64,000 nt of DNA, from NCBI RefSeq assembly GCF_003207855.1, contig NZ_NKTZ01000011.1, forward strand, positions 27,641-91,640, read 5' to 3'. Shown here piece by piece: positions 53,805 to 63,562 of the stretch (within the stretch, counting starts at the first letter, position 1; every line of letters starts with the position of its first letter). Both the position numbers and the translations under genes were made by a program. Origin of the DNA: Komagataeibacter rhaeticus (lineage in GTDB: Bacteria; Pseudomonadota; Alphaproteobacteria; Acetobacterales; Acetobacteraceae). A model generated the notes under the pieces. That model worked only from the letters and a program-made list of their open reading frames with translations. It was not told the origin of the DNA and made no database searches.

Positions 53805-55391
53805 TCAGAAAGTCAGGCTGGCATGCAGCCCGCAGACCACTTCATTCCCCACGCGGCGCAGGCCGCTCCAGTCCGCCACCCGACCCGAAGGATGCCAGAC
53901 ATACTGGAAGTCGGGCTGCATCACCATCCATGGCGTGACCTGTGCCTGATAGGTCAGTTCCAGGTGGTTCTCGCTGCCCTGCAGCAGGGCGCCACTGGTG
54001 CGGTCGTATTCCCGCAGGCCGGAACTGGCGCGCCCGATGCCCCAGCCCAGGCCTACGGTATCATTGTTGCGCCCCCTGAATGGTGCCTTCAGGTTCAGCC
54101 CCGCATCGATGGCAAAGCTGATCATGTTGCGGTCACCGCTGTTGCCGGTGGCGCGTGCGAACACGCCCAGCGAGCGCGGCGAGGCAAGCGAAGGCCGCCA
54201 GATCATCTGGTCGATGATGCCGTAGAGCAGCCAGTTGCCCCGGTCCTGTCGTGGCATGCCGCCATAGGTGCCCAGCGGGCGGCCCTGCATGTTGTAGCGG
54301 TAATCGGGGAAGCGGGCGGTATCGTAATATCCCCCCAGCTTGTACACACCCGGCAGGCCGGGATTTCTGGTCGCGCTGCCCATGTCGGCGGGCTGGGGGT
54401 TGAGCGCATATTGCAGTTCGGTGATCAGCAGCGCGCCGGTGCCCATGTTGAACTGCGTGCCGCTGCCGTCATTGGTGGTCTGGCTGGTGGGATCGGCCCG
54501 GTTGCCGCCATTCTGGATGACGAAGGAATTGCTGCTGTTGCCCGGGGGGTTGTCGTCGGCCGCGGCGAACATGAAGGTGAATGTCTCGTCCGGGCGGTAG
54601 CGGACCCGCACGGCGGGGGAGGCAAGTGGCCATGACGGGCCGCCGGCATACAGGTTGAGTGATGGCCCCATGGGCCAGCCGAAATTGGCGTTGAGGTAGA
54701 GCGCCCCGTAATCGCTGATCAGGAATTCGGTATCAAGGTCCTGCTGGCCGATCTTCACGTCCAGCTTCCCGCCCAGGAAGGAGTGCTGGTACCACAGTTC
54801 GAACAGGCGGGTGGAGCGGTCGGCCTCGAACCCGCTTACGGGGTTGAAATCGGCCAGATGGTCCTGCGAGATCGAACGCCCGCGCGTCTGCAGCGCGCTG
54901 ACATTGAACAGCCCGCCCTTCAGCCCGAACAGCTTTTCGGTATCAATGGTCAGCGTGGGCATGGTCACGCCATCATAGGCGGGACCGGTGCCGGCGCCCC
55001 CCGCGCCATCGCTGGCCGAGGCACTGCCGCCGGTGGCATTGCCCCACAGTTCATTCACATCCTGCAGGTCGAAGCTTATGCCATGCCTGTAAAGCCAGGG
55101 GCGCGCACCCCCCATGTTGCCCAGCAGGCTGCCGCTTGTGTCCAGCGCGTCTGCGCTGGGGGGGGCCTGCGCATCGGCCTGCGCGCGTTCGGAATCCCGC
55201 ACGGTGGCCGGATCGATCTGCTGGATCAGCGGGGTGGAATTGCCCAGGCGGGCGCGGTCATCGGCAATCTGGGTGCGCGGGACCTGTGCGTGGGCTGTGG
55301 TGGCCCCGCATGGCCCGATCAGCATGCAGGACAGGAAAAGGAGGCGTGACAGGGCCGTCCACCGCGGTGGCGGGGGATCAGGTATTTTCAT
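53805..55391 (-). CDS. OprB-family carbohydrate-selective porin
   Basis: 528 aa. Signal peptide (LLFLSCMLIGPCGATTAHAQ), then an OprB-type barrel: LGNMGGARPWLYRHGISFDLQDVNELWGN, DTEKLFGLKGGLFNVSALQTRGR, LDVKIGQQDLDTEFLIS, and a C-terminal strand ending in Phe. Such porins let sugars cross the outer membrane. Its leader carries a cobalamin riboswitch (55559-55764), 168 bases before the ATG, which is an unusual control for this family. The ribosome site is weak and may be sequestered. Confidence 0.88.
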   Translation of the reverse strand: MKIPDPPPPRWTALSRLLFLSCMLIGPCGATTAHAQVPRTQIADDRARLGNSTPLIQQIDPATVRDSERAQADAQAPPSADALDTSGSLLGNMGGARPWLYRHGISFDLQDVNELWGNATGGSASASDGAGGAGTGPAYDGVTMPTLTIDTEKLFGLKGGLFNVSALQTRGRSISQDHLADFNPVSGFEADRSTRLFELWYQHSFLGGKLDVKIGQQDLDTEFLISDYGALYLNANFGWPMGPSLNLYAGGPSWPLASPAVRVRYRPDETFTFMFAAADDNPPGNSSNSFVIQNGGNRADPTSQTTNDGSGTQFNMGTGALLITELQYALNPQPADMGSATRNPGLPGVYKLGGYYDTARFPDYRYNMQGRPLGTYGGMPRQDRGNWLLYGIIDQMIWRPSLASPRSLGVFARATGNSGDRNMISFAIDAGLNLKAPFRGRNNDTVGLGWGIGRASSGLREYDRTSGALLQGSENHLELTYQAQVTPWMVMQPDFQYVWHPSGRVADWSGLRRVGNEVVCGLHASLTF

Positions 55392-55558
55392 GGCAGGGGA
55401 ACATCCCGTCAGGATGGGCCTGGCCTATGGCGGGCCAGGAAGGAAGCGGTCCCGCAGGGGGGCCGCCGCAGCTACAGGATGACGGGATTTCAGGTAATCC
55501 GGAGCATGGGTGTCCATCCATCTCCGGTCAGGCCCGCCCGGCGATATCGTAAGGGACA

Positions 55559-55764
55559 ACGGCAGGTCTCCTGACTTGCGGGTCATGATACTCCCTCCCC
55601 CTTCCCGGCCGGGGCCAGTGGTCGCGGCGGCTGCCGCAATGGATGGAGCACTCTCCGCCTACAGTTGCGGGTACAGTTGCCGACTGTGCCCCCGGGTGCG
55701 GGTCCACCCTGCCGGGGCTTACGGCATTCCCTTTCTCGCCCGTTCGCACGGGACCGCTGTCTTT
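55559..55764 (-). ncRNA. Cobalamin (B12) riboswitch
   Basis: Read on the minus strand, all conserved blocks appear in order: GGTCCCGTGCGAACGGG, AAAGGGAATGCCG, CAACTGTACCCGCAACTGTA, GGCGGAGAG, the CCACTGG B12-box element (55616-55624), GGGAAGG, and the closing AAGTCAGGAGACCTGCCGT. Adenosylcobalamin binding usually shuts the downstream gene by masking its ribosome site or by termination. The only gene downstream is the OprB-type porin. Confidence 0.93.
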
Positions 55765-55803
55765 CCGGCCCGGACTATAGCGCTTGCGGACAGGCATGCA
55801 AGG

Positions 55804-56742
55804 TCATGCGGCAGGCTGGGCCGCCATAAGGGCCGTGACGTCCGCCATGGTGGGAGCCGCCTGTGCGGCACCGGCCCGCGTGGTGGCCAGTGCGCCGCAC
55901 GCCGCCGCGACACGCACGGCCTGAGCCGGCGGGTGCCCCGTCACCATGGCCGTGGCAAGCCCCGCGTTGAAGCAGTCACCGGCCGCGACCGTATCAATGG
56001 CATGAACCCTGAAGGGCGGGATGAACCCCTGGGCGCCGGGGGCGGAATAGACCACGCCCCTGTGCCCCAGCTTGATGATGGCGGTGCTTACGCCGCGTTC
56101 GTGCAGGATGCGCGCGGCGGCCAGGGCGGTTGTCTCGTCCTTGGGTTCGATGCCGGTCAGGGCCGCGGTCTCACGCTCGTTGGGGGTCAGGATGTCGGCC
56201 AGCCTGCATAGTTCGTCCGGCAGTCCCCCTGCGGGCACCGGGGCGGGGTCAAGCATGACCGGTATGGCGTGTGCCCGCGCATGCCGTGCCACCGCGATCA
56301 TGAGCGTGGGGTCCATCTCCATCTGCAGCATGACCATGCCGGCACCATCCAGCGCGGGCAGCAGCAGGGGGAGGGACGTGTCCGTATGGGCCATGTTCGC
56401 GCCCCCATCCACCAGGATCTGGTTCTCGCCCGCCCTGTTGATGGTGATGAAGGCCCGGCCGGTGCCCGTGGCCGCATCCTCCAGCAGCCAGCGCGTGTCA
56501 ACGCCCGCGCCCTCCAGCGTCGTGCGGGCCATGCTGGCCAGCATGTCGCGCCCGGTCCAGCCTGCCAGCGCCACCGCCTGCCCCAGCCGGGCCACCGCCA
56601 TGGCCTGGTTGGCGCCCTTGCCCCCCAGCCCGGTGGAGGAGGCATGCACATGCATCGTCTCCCCCGGCCGGGCGAAGCGGGTGACGTGCATGACAAAATC
56701 GATATTCGTGCTGCCGATTACGGCAATATGGGCACATGACAT
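55804..56742 (-). CDS. rbsK: Ribokinase
   Basis: 312 aa from the ATG at 56742 (AGGTG upstream); a longer frame to 56883 adds a non-family N-terminus. PfkB fold: IAVIGSTNIDFVM, GGKGANQAMAVARLG, a substrate loop with NRAGENQILVDGGAN, and the catalytic DTVAAGDCFNAGLA near residue 250. Phosphorylates ribose. No ribose transporter is nearby. Confidence 0.92.
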   Translation of the reverse strand: MSCAHIAVIGSTNIDFVMHVTRFARPGETMHVHASSTGLGGKGANQAMAVARLGQAVALAGWTGRDMLASMARTTLEGAGVDTRWLLEDAATGTGRAFITINRAGENQILVDGGANMAHTDTSLPLLLPALDGAGMVMLQMEMDPTLMIAVARHARAHAIPVMLDPAPVPAGGLPDELCRLADILTPNERETAALTGIEPKDETTALAAARILHERGVSTAIIKLGHRGVVYSAPGAQGFIPPFRVHAIDTVAAGDCFNAGLATAMVTGHPPAQAVRVAAACGALATTRAGAAQAAPTMADVTALMAAQPAA

Positions 56743-56822
56743 GGGTAGGGCACCTGAAAGGGGGAAGGGGACGGGACCATCCGGTTGCGGACCGGCCTGA
56801 TCCCGCAGGGAGCTTTGCGGAT

Positions 56823-57695
56823 CTATTCCGGCACGATCCATTCCACATGGGCCTGGGCTTCGCCATCGCCCAGATACCCGCACAGGCTGGTCAGGGCATC
56901 GCGGGCGGTCTGCGCGAACTGGAAGGGGGGGTTGGCCACCAGAAGCCCGCTGCCATTCAGCCGTGCCGGGTCAAGGGGCGGGCGCAGGGTCAGTTCGATG
57001 GCCAGCAGGTTGCGCTGGCCCGTATCCTTCAGCGCGTTGAGGAAGGCACGCGTGGGCGCGCGGTGCTTGATGGGATACCACGCCGCCACGATGCCGGTGG
57101 CAAAGCGCCGCCGGGCCGTGATGATGGCCTGCGCCAGCCGGTCGAATTCCCCCGGCTGTTCAAAGGGCGGGTCCATCAGTACCAGCCCGCGCCGTGCCTG
57201 CCGGGGTGGCAGCAGGGCGGTTACGGCTTCATAGCCATCGCGGCCATGCACGCTGACAGCCGGGTTGTGGCGGAACAGGCGCCGGAGGTCCTGCTGGTCC
57301 TGCGGGTGGAGTTCGCAGCAGGCCAGCGTATCACCGGGGCGCAGCAGGCGGGCGGCAATGGCGGGGGAACCGGGATAGGACGGCCTGCCACCCTGTTCCC
57401 CCATTACCGCCTTCACCATGTCCAGCCACTGCCGCACGCAGGGCGGCAGGATGGTGCCGGGTGGCAGGTCAAGCAGGCGGCCGACGCCCTCATGCCATTC
57501 CCCGGTTGACCGGGCCTGCGGGCCGGAAAGGTCATACAGCCCGATGCCCGCATGGGTATCAAGAACGGAGAAAGGCGAGGGCTTGCGGCGCAGTGCGTCC
57601 AGCAGCGCCACAAGCATGACGTGTTTCATCACATCGGCAAAATTGCCCGCGTGATAGCCGTGTCTGTAATTCAATGTCCTGTTGCCCTGAAGCAT
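56823..57695 (-). CDS. rlmJ: 23S rRNA (adenine2030-N6)-methyltransferase RlmJ
   Basis: 290 aa. The N-terminus LNYRHGYHAGNFADVMKHVML matches E. coli RlmJ, and the methyltransferase catalytic motif DPPFEQPGEFDRL is near residue 167; LDTHAGIGLYDL is the SAM-binding region. Methylates A2030 of 23S r[12 protein letters not shown] precedes the ATG. Confidence 0.94.
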   Translation of the reverse strand: MLQGNRTLNYRHGYHAGNFADVMKHVMLVALLDALRRKPSPFSVLDTHAGIGLYDLSGPQARSTGEWHEGVGRLLDLPPGTILPPCVRQWLDMVKAVMGEQGGRPSYPGSPAIAARLLRPGDTLACCELHPQDQQDLRRLFRHNPAVSVHGRDGYEAVTALLPPRQARRGLVLMDPPFEQPGEFDRLAQAIITARRRFATGIVAAWYPIKHRAPTRAFLNALKDTGQRNLLAIELTLRPPLDPARLNGSGLLVANPPFQFAQTARDALTSLCGYLGDGEAQAHVEWIVPE

Positions 57696-57770
57696 GCCTT
57701 CCCCCGTTACGGGGGCCTGCAGGACTGTTACTGCATGGTGGCGCCTTTTTCCATGCCGGGCACGGTTTTC

Positions 57771-57810
57771 ATGCGGCCCCCACCCGTTTTTCGGGGGGCG
57801 GGGGCCGCAT
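57771..57810. terminator. Large GC-rich hairpin downstream of glpQ
   Basis: A 40-base near-perfect palindrome: outer arms ATGCGGCCCCC (57771-57781) and GGGGGCCGCAT (57800-57810), inner CCCG / CGGG around a T5 loop. It sits 30 bases past the glpQ stop. There is no U-run after it, so it may stabilise the 3' end rather than act as a classical terminator. Confidence 0.5.
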
Positions 57811-57841
57811 TGCCATCATGTGGCATGGCGGCCGGGCCGTA

Positions 57842-58948
57842 CTAATCGCGCAGGGCCATGCGCCCGATGGCGGGGTCATCGGTAAAGAATCCGTCCAGCC
57901 CCATGTCCAGCATGCGACGGATTTCGGCTATGGAGCCTTTCGGGTTGCGGGCGTCATCGCCACTGGCGTCACGCAGTTGTGCGGGCAGGAAACGGTTTTC
58001 CGGCCGGAAGGTATAGGAATGGACCAGAAGCCCCGCACGATGCGCGTCATCGATCAGTGTCGTCGGCTCAAGCCAGGCCCCGGCGGCATCACGCGGGATG
58101 ATGTCCGTATTGGACGGCCCGATCACATCGGCATAGTCCCGTACGCGCTTCAGGCCATCCGCGGTCATGAGATCGCCAAAGGTCAGCGGATCGGGCGAAC
58201 CCAGCGTGTCGGGTACGGGCTGCGTGCGCTCGCCCATCAGGAACATCAGGCGGGCCTGCGGGTTGACGGCCTGCACCCTGCCGTGGAGCAGGCGCAGGTT
58301 CGCGGTCTCGAAGGACTGGACTTCAAGCGGGCAGGTGCGGGTGTATTCATGCGCCGCGATCACGCGCAGGAACGTGTCTTCGGGCGTGTGGCCCAGCTTG
58401 TGGAAATGGGTGGAGTTCTTGATCTCGGGGATCAGCCCGATCACGCGCCCGCGGGCCGCGGCTTCGGCGGCGACGAAATCAATGACTTCCTCGAATGTCA
58501 GGATATCGAAATGTCCGTCATAACGGGTGTTGTGCGCGCGCACCGTGGGCAGGCGTTCCTTCGCGCGCAGGGTCTTGAGTTCGGCCAGGGTGAAATCGGT
58601 GGTGAACCAGCCGGTCTCCTGTATGCCGTCAATGTTCAGGGTGCGGCGGCGCGATGCGAACTCCGGATGCGCCGCCACGTCCGTCGTGGCGGTGATGTTG
58701 CTTTCATGGCGGGCGACCAGCACACCGTCGCGGGTGGGCACAAGATCAGGCTCGATATAGTCGGCCCCGTCCATGATGGCGCGGGCATAGGCCGCCAGCG
58801 TGTGTTCGGGCCGCAGCGCGGAAGCCCCCCGGTGCGCCATGAGCAGCGGCACCGGCGCCAGCGCGGGTGCGGCATGGACGGTGGTGCGGGCAAGGAACAG
58901 CCCCATGCCCGTCATGGTGCCCGTTATGGCCTGTCTGCGTGTCAGCAT
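57842..58948 (-). CDS. glpQ: Glycerophosphodiester phosphodiesterase
   Basis: 368 aa with a Tat-like signal (LTRRQAITGTMTGMGLFLARTTVHA). GDPD fold: LMAHRGASALRPEHTLAAYARAIMDGADYIEPDLVPTRDGVLVARHE carries the catalytic His pair and metal-binding Glu and Asp; GLIPEIKNSTHF adds the third acid. Hydrolyses glycerophosphodiesters to glycerol-3-phosphate in the periplasm. Fifteen bases downstream of the TonB receptor stop, on the same strand. Confidence 0.92.
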   Translation of the reverse strand: MLTRRQAITGTMTGMGLFLARTTVHAAPALAPVPLLMAHRGASALRPEHTLAAYARAIMDGADYIEPDLVPTRDGVLVARHESNITATTDVAAHPEFASRRRTLNIDGIQETGWFTTDFTLAELKTLRAKERLPTVRAHNTRYDGHFDILTFEEVIDFVAAEAAARGRVIGLIPEIKNSTHFHKLGHTPEDTFLRVIAAHEYTRTCPLEVQSFETANLRLLHGRVQAVNPQARLMFLMGERTQPVPDTLGSPDPLTFGDLMTADGLKRVRDYADVIGPSNTDIIPRDAAGAWLEPTTLIDDAHRAGLLVHSYTFRPENRFLPAQLRDASGDDARNPKGSIAEIRRMLDMGLDGFFTDDPAIGRMALRD

Positions 58949-58963
58949 GAACCTTCTCTGTTC

Positions 58964-61375
58964 CTAAAAGCTTGCACCCACGGTCAGGAAGAACATGCGC
59001 GGGGCGATCGGGTATGCGGAATACTGCCCGCTGGCGTAAGTGGTGCTGAGTGTAGACCAGCCACGGGTGCCTGTCAGGTTGGTGATGTTGCCCTGCACCT
59101 TCAGGCCCTGCACATGCGGAATGCCACGAATGGTGTAGCCGGCATTGATGCTGAACAGCGCATAGGATTTGACGGAAAGGTCATTGGTGTAGGTGGTGTA
59201 GCGCTTGCCGATGACATCACCGATGAACTGCGCATAGAAGTTGCCCCAGTTGGTGGAGGCCACGAATTTTTCCGTCCAGTCGGGAATGCCCACGACATTC
59301 TTCCCGGCCGTCGGGACCAGGGTGGTGCCGCTCATGTAATTATCGTTATAGACCGACTTGTTATAGGACAGGGCGTTGTAGAACGAAAAATGCGGCCCGA
59401 ACTGGGCGGTAAAGGAAAAGTCCATGCCATCGGTGGAAACCGAGCCGACATTGGTCAGGACCGTCGCACTGCCCACGATCGAGGCAATGGTGGGCGTGGA
59501 CGAGACCGCCAGAAGCCGGTTTGAAAAGTGGACGTGGTAATATTCGATCTGCCCGCTGATATTGGTCAGCGGACCAGCCCTGAGGTGGCGGTTGGTCCGG
59601 AAACCCGTCTCATAGGTCCATGCCGTTTCCGGCTTGCCTTCCTTCTTGAACAGTTCGAATGCCGACTGGCTGGTCATGCCCCACGGGCTGGCATTGCCGT
59701 AGCCCGTATCCTGGAACGAGCGCATGTTTTCCTGGATATTGGCAAACCACTGTTCATGCGGCGTGATGTTCCACAGCGCGCCAAACGCGGGCAGGAACGG
59801 CCTGACCGTTGCGATCCGGCCGCCCGGAATGGTCTGGGCCGTGGAAGGCGACAGCGAACCCGGAAGCCCGGCTACCGGCAGGGTGCCGTCCGTATAGACC
59901 AGTTCGGACTTGAAGCCTGCGTTCAGGTTGAAATTTTTGGTGATCTGCCAGCTGTCCTGCAGGTGGGTGGTCCAGGTATTGGTATAGAAATAATTGGTGT
60001 ACTGGTGGATCAGGGGATTGGACTGGCGATCATAGGGTGTTGTCGGGTCATTGATGTCAAATGCGTACCAGCGGCGGGCCTGTGTATTGTTGTTGCGCTC
60101 GTACCAGCCGCCCAGTTCAATATGGTGGTGGCCGACATCGTAATGCAGGGTGGACATGATGCCACCGCGATTGTCCCAGTATTCCGTCGTGCGGGTGGCC
60201 ATGCCCGAACCGCCGAATACATCGGAAAGCTGGGAGGCGGAATCATTGGGGAAATAGGCGCTGAACAGTGTCGGCAGCCCGGCCGCCGAGATCGGTCCCG
60301 CCACCACGCCCTCACCCAGGTCGTGATGGTAATAGATCTGGTTGTCCCAGCGCAGGTGGGAATTGAATGTGTGCGACCATTTTACATAGGCCAGGAAATC
60401 CTCACGCTGTGCATCGGAATAATAATTGCGGTAATTGAGACCTGCGTTCTTGTAGGCTGCCGAATTGTAGTAATTAACGGCCTCGCTCAGATTGGGGTAC
60501 AGGAACGGGCGGACATACAGGCTGCCGCCTGCGGGTTCGACAATGCCGTCCTCGTTGGGTTCCACCTTGTCCGACCAGTCGAAAAAGGCCGTGATCTTGT
60601 CCTTCGAACCCTGATGCACGAATTTGGCGTTGACCTGATTGCCGCCCTGATGCCCGGCAAAGTCCCACGCCCGCGCATCCTGCCGCGCCCATGAGAAATA
60701 GGCGGAATTGCCGTTGCCAAAATCCCCGGTATCCACGCGGGCAAAGGTGCGGAACGTCGACCAGCTGCCAAATGTCTGGGACAGCTGGCCCCCCGCGTGG
60801 TGCAGCGGGTCCTGGGTGGTGAATTCAAGCGAGCCGCCAAGATTGCTGGTCGAAGCCGTTCCAAGCGCGCCCGACCCGGTGGCAACCGAAGCGGAACCGA
60901 TGTTTTCACTCAGCGCCGCACGCTGTGGGGACAGCCCGTTATAATTGCCGTATGACTGATCCCCCAGCGGGACGCCATCAAGGGTAAAACCAAGCTGGTT
61001 CTGGTTGAAACCATGGATGTAGAGCGATGAATTCTGTTCGTTATTGCCCCACGGGTCGGCATTTTCGAACACGACGCCGGGCAGGATTTCCAGCGCCTTG
61101 AGCGGGTTGATACCGGGCAACAGGCGCTGCAGCTGGGTATGGTTGACGCTCTGTTCGGAGCGCGAGCGCTTGGCCGTAGCCATGATCTGTTCCACATTGG
61201 CGGACGAAGCCTGCACGCCCCTGACGGCTGCCTTTGTGGCCTTGGTCGATGCCCGGTCGGGTGCGCGGTCTTTCGTATAGGGCTGGATGGTCTGCGCATG
61301 CGCCGTGGAAAGCGCCAGAATGGAACAGAACAGGCCAAGGGCGATACGGCCGTTATTCAGTATTTTCGGTGCCAC
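58964..61375 (-). CDS. TonB-dependent outer-membrane receptor
   Basis: 803 aa if it starts at the GTG at 61375, which directly precedes a signal peptide (ILNNGRIALGLFCSILALSTAHAQ). Upstream ATG codons to 61477 are in frame but have no ribosome site. Plug domain: KALEILPGVVFENADPWGNNEQN and FNQNQLGFTLDGVPLGDQSYGNYNG; the barrel ends in VGASF. Close paralogue of the receptor at 5.3-7.6 kb. Coupled to a periplasmic glycerophosphodiesterase, so a glycerophosphodiester or other phosphate-linked ligand is possible but unproven. Confidence 0.9.
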   Translation of the reverse strand: MAPKILNNGRIALGLFCSILALSTAHAQTIQPYTKDRAPDRASTKATKAAVRGVQASSANVEQIMATAKRSRSEQSVNHTQLQRLLPGINPLKALEILPGVVFENADPWGNNEQNSSLYIHGFNQNQLGFTLDGVPLGDQSYGNYNGLSPQRAALSENIGSASVATGSGALGTASTSNLGGSLEFTTQDPLHHAGGQLSQTFGSWSTFRTFARVDTGDFGNGNSAYFSWARQDARAWDFAGHQGGNQVNAKFVHQGSKDKITAFFDWSDKVEPNEDGIVEPAGGSLYVRPFLYPNLSEAVNYYNSAAYKNAGLNYRNYYSDAQREDFLAYVKWSHTFNSHLRWDNQIYYHHDLGEGVVAGPISAAGLPTLFSAYFPNDSASQLSDVFGGSGMATRTTEYWDNRGGIMSTLHYDVGHHHIELGGWYERNNNTQARRWYAFDINDPTTPYDRQSNPLIHQYTNYFYTNTWTTHLQDSWQITKNFNLNAGFKSELVYTDGTLPVAGLPGSLSPSTAQTIPGGRIATVRPFLPAFGALWNITPHEQWFANIQENMRSFQDTGYGNASPWGMTSQSAFELFKKEGKPETAWTYETGFRTNRHLRAGPLTNISGQIEYYHVHFSNRLLAVSSTPTIASIVGSATVLTNVGSVSTDGMDFSFTAQFGPHFSFYNALSYNKSVYNDNYMSGTTLVPTAGKNVVGIPDWTEKFVASTNWGNFYAQFIGDVIGKRYTTYTNDLSVKSYALFSINAGYTIRGIPHVQGLKVQGNITNLTGTRGWSTLSTTYASGQYSAYPIAPRMFFLTVGASF

Positions 61376-61824
61376 AGATATTTTCCCGCAATATAAAAAG
61401 CAGGGCATCATGTAATGAACCATTGACATGATTTCATGTGAAGCTTTTATGATGGTGCGGTCCTGCCACACAGGCATGGAAATGAAATCATGGATTATGA
61501 ATTTTTTATTTCAGAAATATAAATCGACATCCGCGTAATGGAATGAAGTAAATCCGCGATGTGTTTTTCCAGGGGGGGGACCACACAGTCCTGCCCTGTG
61601 GGCCTGCCCGTGTGGAGGTATCCATAACACGGTCGTATCCCATCATGCGGGTCGCCGGCTGTCTGGCCTGTGCCCGGTCCATGGGGAAGGGCGCGCATGA
61701 TGGCGTGTGGCGCTTGGGGGAACCGCCTGAAAAGCCCGGCCGGTAGGCTTCAGGACGTATCGCCAACCCGGGGAAGGCGAGACCAGGGACCTGTTTTCAT
61801 CAATGAACGGTTCCAGATGGGCCG
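61376..61824. other. Intergenic region between the TonB receptor and the GGDEF-EAL remnant
   Basis: About 450 bases. The left 120 bases are AT-rich and should hold the receptor promoter; the rest is GC-rich with only short frames lacking ribosome sites. No RNA or repeat recognised. Confidence 0.5.
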
Positions 61825-63182
61825 TCAGGCCACGGGCACGGGTTCCACCCTGCGTTCACTGATCCAGGTATCCAGTGCGGCCGTATCCATCGGGCGACCG
61901 AAATAATAGCCCTGGATCACGTCACAGCCGATTGCGCGCAACTGGTTGCACTGCTCGGCTTCCTCCACCCCTTCGGCGATGACGGTCATGCCCAGCGTGT
62001 GGCCGATGCGGATGATGGCGGTCACCACCTGCCGTACGTTGCCGGTGCTGCCAAAGCCGTTCATGAAGCTGCGGTCGATCTTGACCTCGCTTATCGGCAG
62101 GCCGGCCAGGTTGGACAGGCTGGAATAGCCGGTGCCAAAGTCATCCATCGACAGGCCAATGCCCAGGTTGCGTATGGCGGTGGCGGTCGCCACGGTCTGG
62201 TCGAAGTTCTCGATCATCGCCGTTTCGGTCAGTTCCACGATCAGCCGCTCCGGCGGTACGCCGGTCTGGTGCAGGATGGCACCAAGCTGGGCCACCAGTT
62301 CGGGGTCCTGGAACTGGATGGCGGACAGGTTGACCGAGACCGTGGGCACCTGGATGCCGCGCGCGATCCAGTCCGCCATCTGTTCACAGGCCACCCGCAG
62401 CGACCATATGCCCAGTTCGCGGATCTGGCCGGTTTCCTCCGCCACGGGAATGAAGCGCCCCGGCGAGACCATGCCCAGTACCGGGTCGTTCCAGCGCGAA
62501 AGGGCTTCCACCCCATGCAGGGCGCCCGTGCGCAGGTCGACCTGGGGCTGGTAGACAAGGGTCAGCCTGTTATCGGCAATGGCCTCGCGCAGGGCGGAGG
62601 CCAGGATGACATGATCATCCGCCTGCCGGTTCATGGAAGGATGGAAGAAACGGTAGCAGCACCGTCCCGCCTTCTTGGCCTGTGCCAGGGCGGTATAGGC
62701 CTGGCGCAGGCGTTCTTCCATATCCTGTCCGTCATCAGGGGTGCTGATGCCGATGCTGCCGGACAGGCTGACGGGAATTCCGTCCACGCTGAAGGGTTCC
62801 TCCAGATTATGGATGATCCGTTCGGCCAGCAGGGTGATGTCGGCACTGCTTTCTTCGGTCAGCACCACGAATTCATCGCCTTCGGTGCGGATCAGCACAT
62901 CGCGTCCGACAATGCCGTGGCGCAGGCGGTCGGCGAGTTCCAGCAGAAGCTGGTCCGCGCGGCCCTGCCCCAGCGCCTGCACGATCTTGCGGAAGCGGTC
63001 CAGGTCGATGATCAGCACGCTCAGGGGCACGACAGGCGGCCGCGCGGCAAGTTCGGCCATGCGGCGGTGGAGCCATGCACGGTTGGGCAGGCCGGTCAGC
63101 CGGTCGGTGTAGGACAGGCGGATGATGGATTCACGGCTGCGCTGCTGCTCCACCGCCAGCATGGCCAGATGTACGCAGGCAT
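61825..63182 (-). pseudogene. GGDEF-EAL protein, 5' end removed by an IS element
   Basis: About 450 codons remain. GGDEF domain: LTGLPNRAWLHRR and the A-site RTEGDEFVV (EGDEF in place of GGDEF). EAL domain: VEALSRW, a VELTETAMIEN region, DDFGTGYSSLSNL and EGVEEAEQCNQL, with the catalytic residues mostly intact. The frame runs unbroken into the IS left end at 63183; the normal N-terminus, often a PAS sensor in Komagataeibacter PDE/DGC proteins, is lost. A Met codon at 63162 could still give a shortened protein. Acts, or acted, on cyclic di-GMP. Confidence 0.8.
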
Positions 63183-63250
63183 TGAGAAGTGGTCCCCATT
63201 TTTCGGACAGGGCGATAAGCTATAATCCGATCTGAGAGAGAACGGGTTTT

Positions 63251-63562
63251 ATGGGCAAGGTTACGCGCAAGAGGTATGCGGCGGAGTTCAAATCACGGGT
63301 TGCCCTGGAAGCGATCCGTGGGGAACTGACGCTGGCGGAACTGGCTTCGAAACATGGGGTGCATCAGACGATGATCGCCCAGTGGAAACGGCAGGCGATC
63401 GAGGGGATGGCGGCGACCTTCTCCGGGAAGACGGTGGCGGAGCCCCCGGTCAGCCCTGCTGATGTGGAGAAACTGCACGCGAAGATAGGCGAGCTTCTCG
63501 TGGAACGGGATTTTTTACGCGATGCCTCTGCTCGGTTGGGCGTGATCAGAGGCGGCAGATGA
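63251..63562 (+). CDS. IS3-family transposase OrfA
   Basis: 103 aa. Helix-turn-helix (VALEAIRGELTLAELASKHGVHQTMIAQWKRQ, about 17-50) and a leucine-zipper-like C-terminal helix (VEKLHAKIGELLVERDFL). It binds the IS ends. Its stop overlaps the orfB start as ATGA. Confidence 0.92.
   Translation: MGKVTRKRYAAEFKSRVALEAIRGELTLAELASKHGVHQTMIAQWKRQAIEGMAATFSGKTVAEPPVSPADVEKLHAKIGELLVERDFLRDASARLGVIRGGR

Noticed and set aside
57674..59524. Long plus-strand frame of more than 600 codons opposite glpQ and the TonB receptor
   Set aside because: Shadow frame caused by GC-rich codon bias; both genes on the minus strand are well supported.
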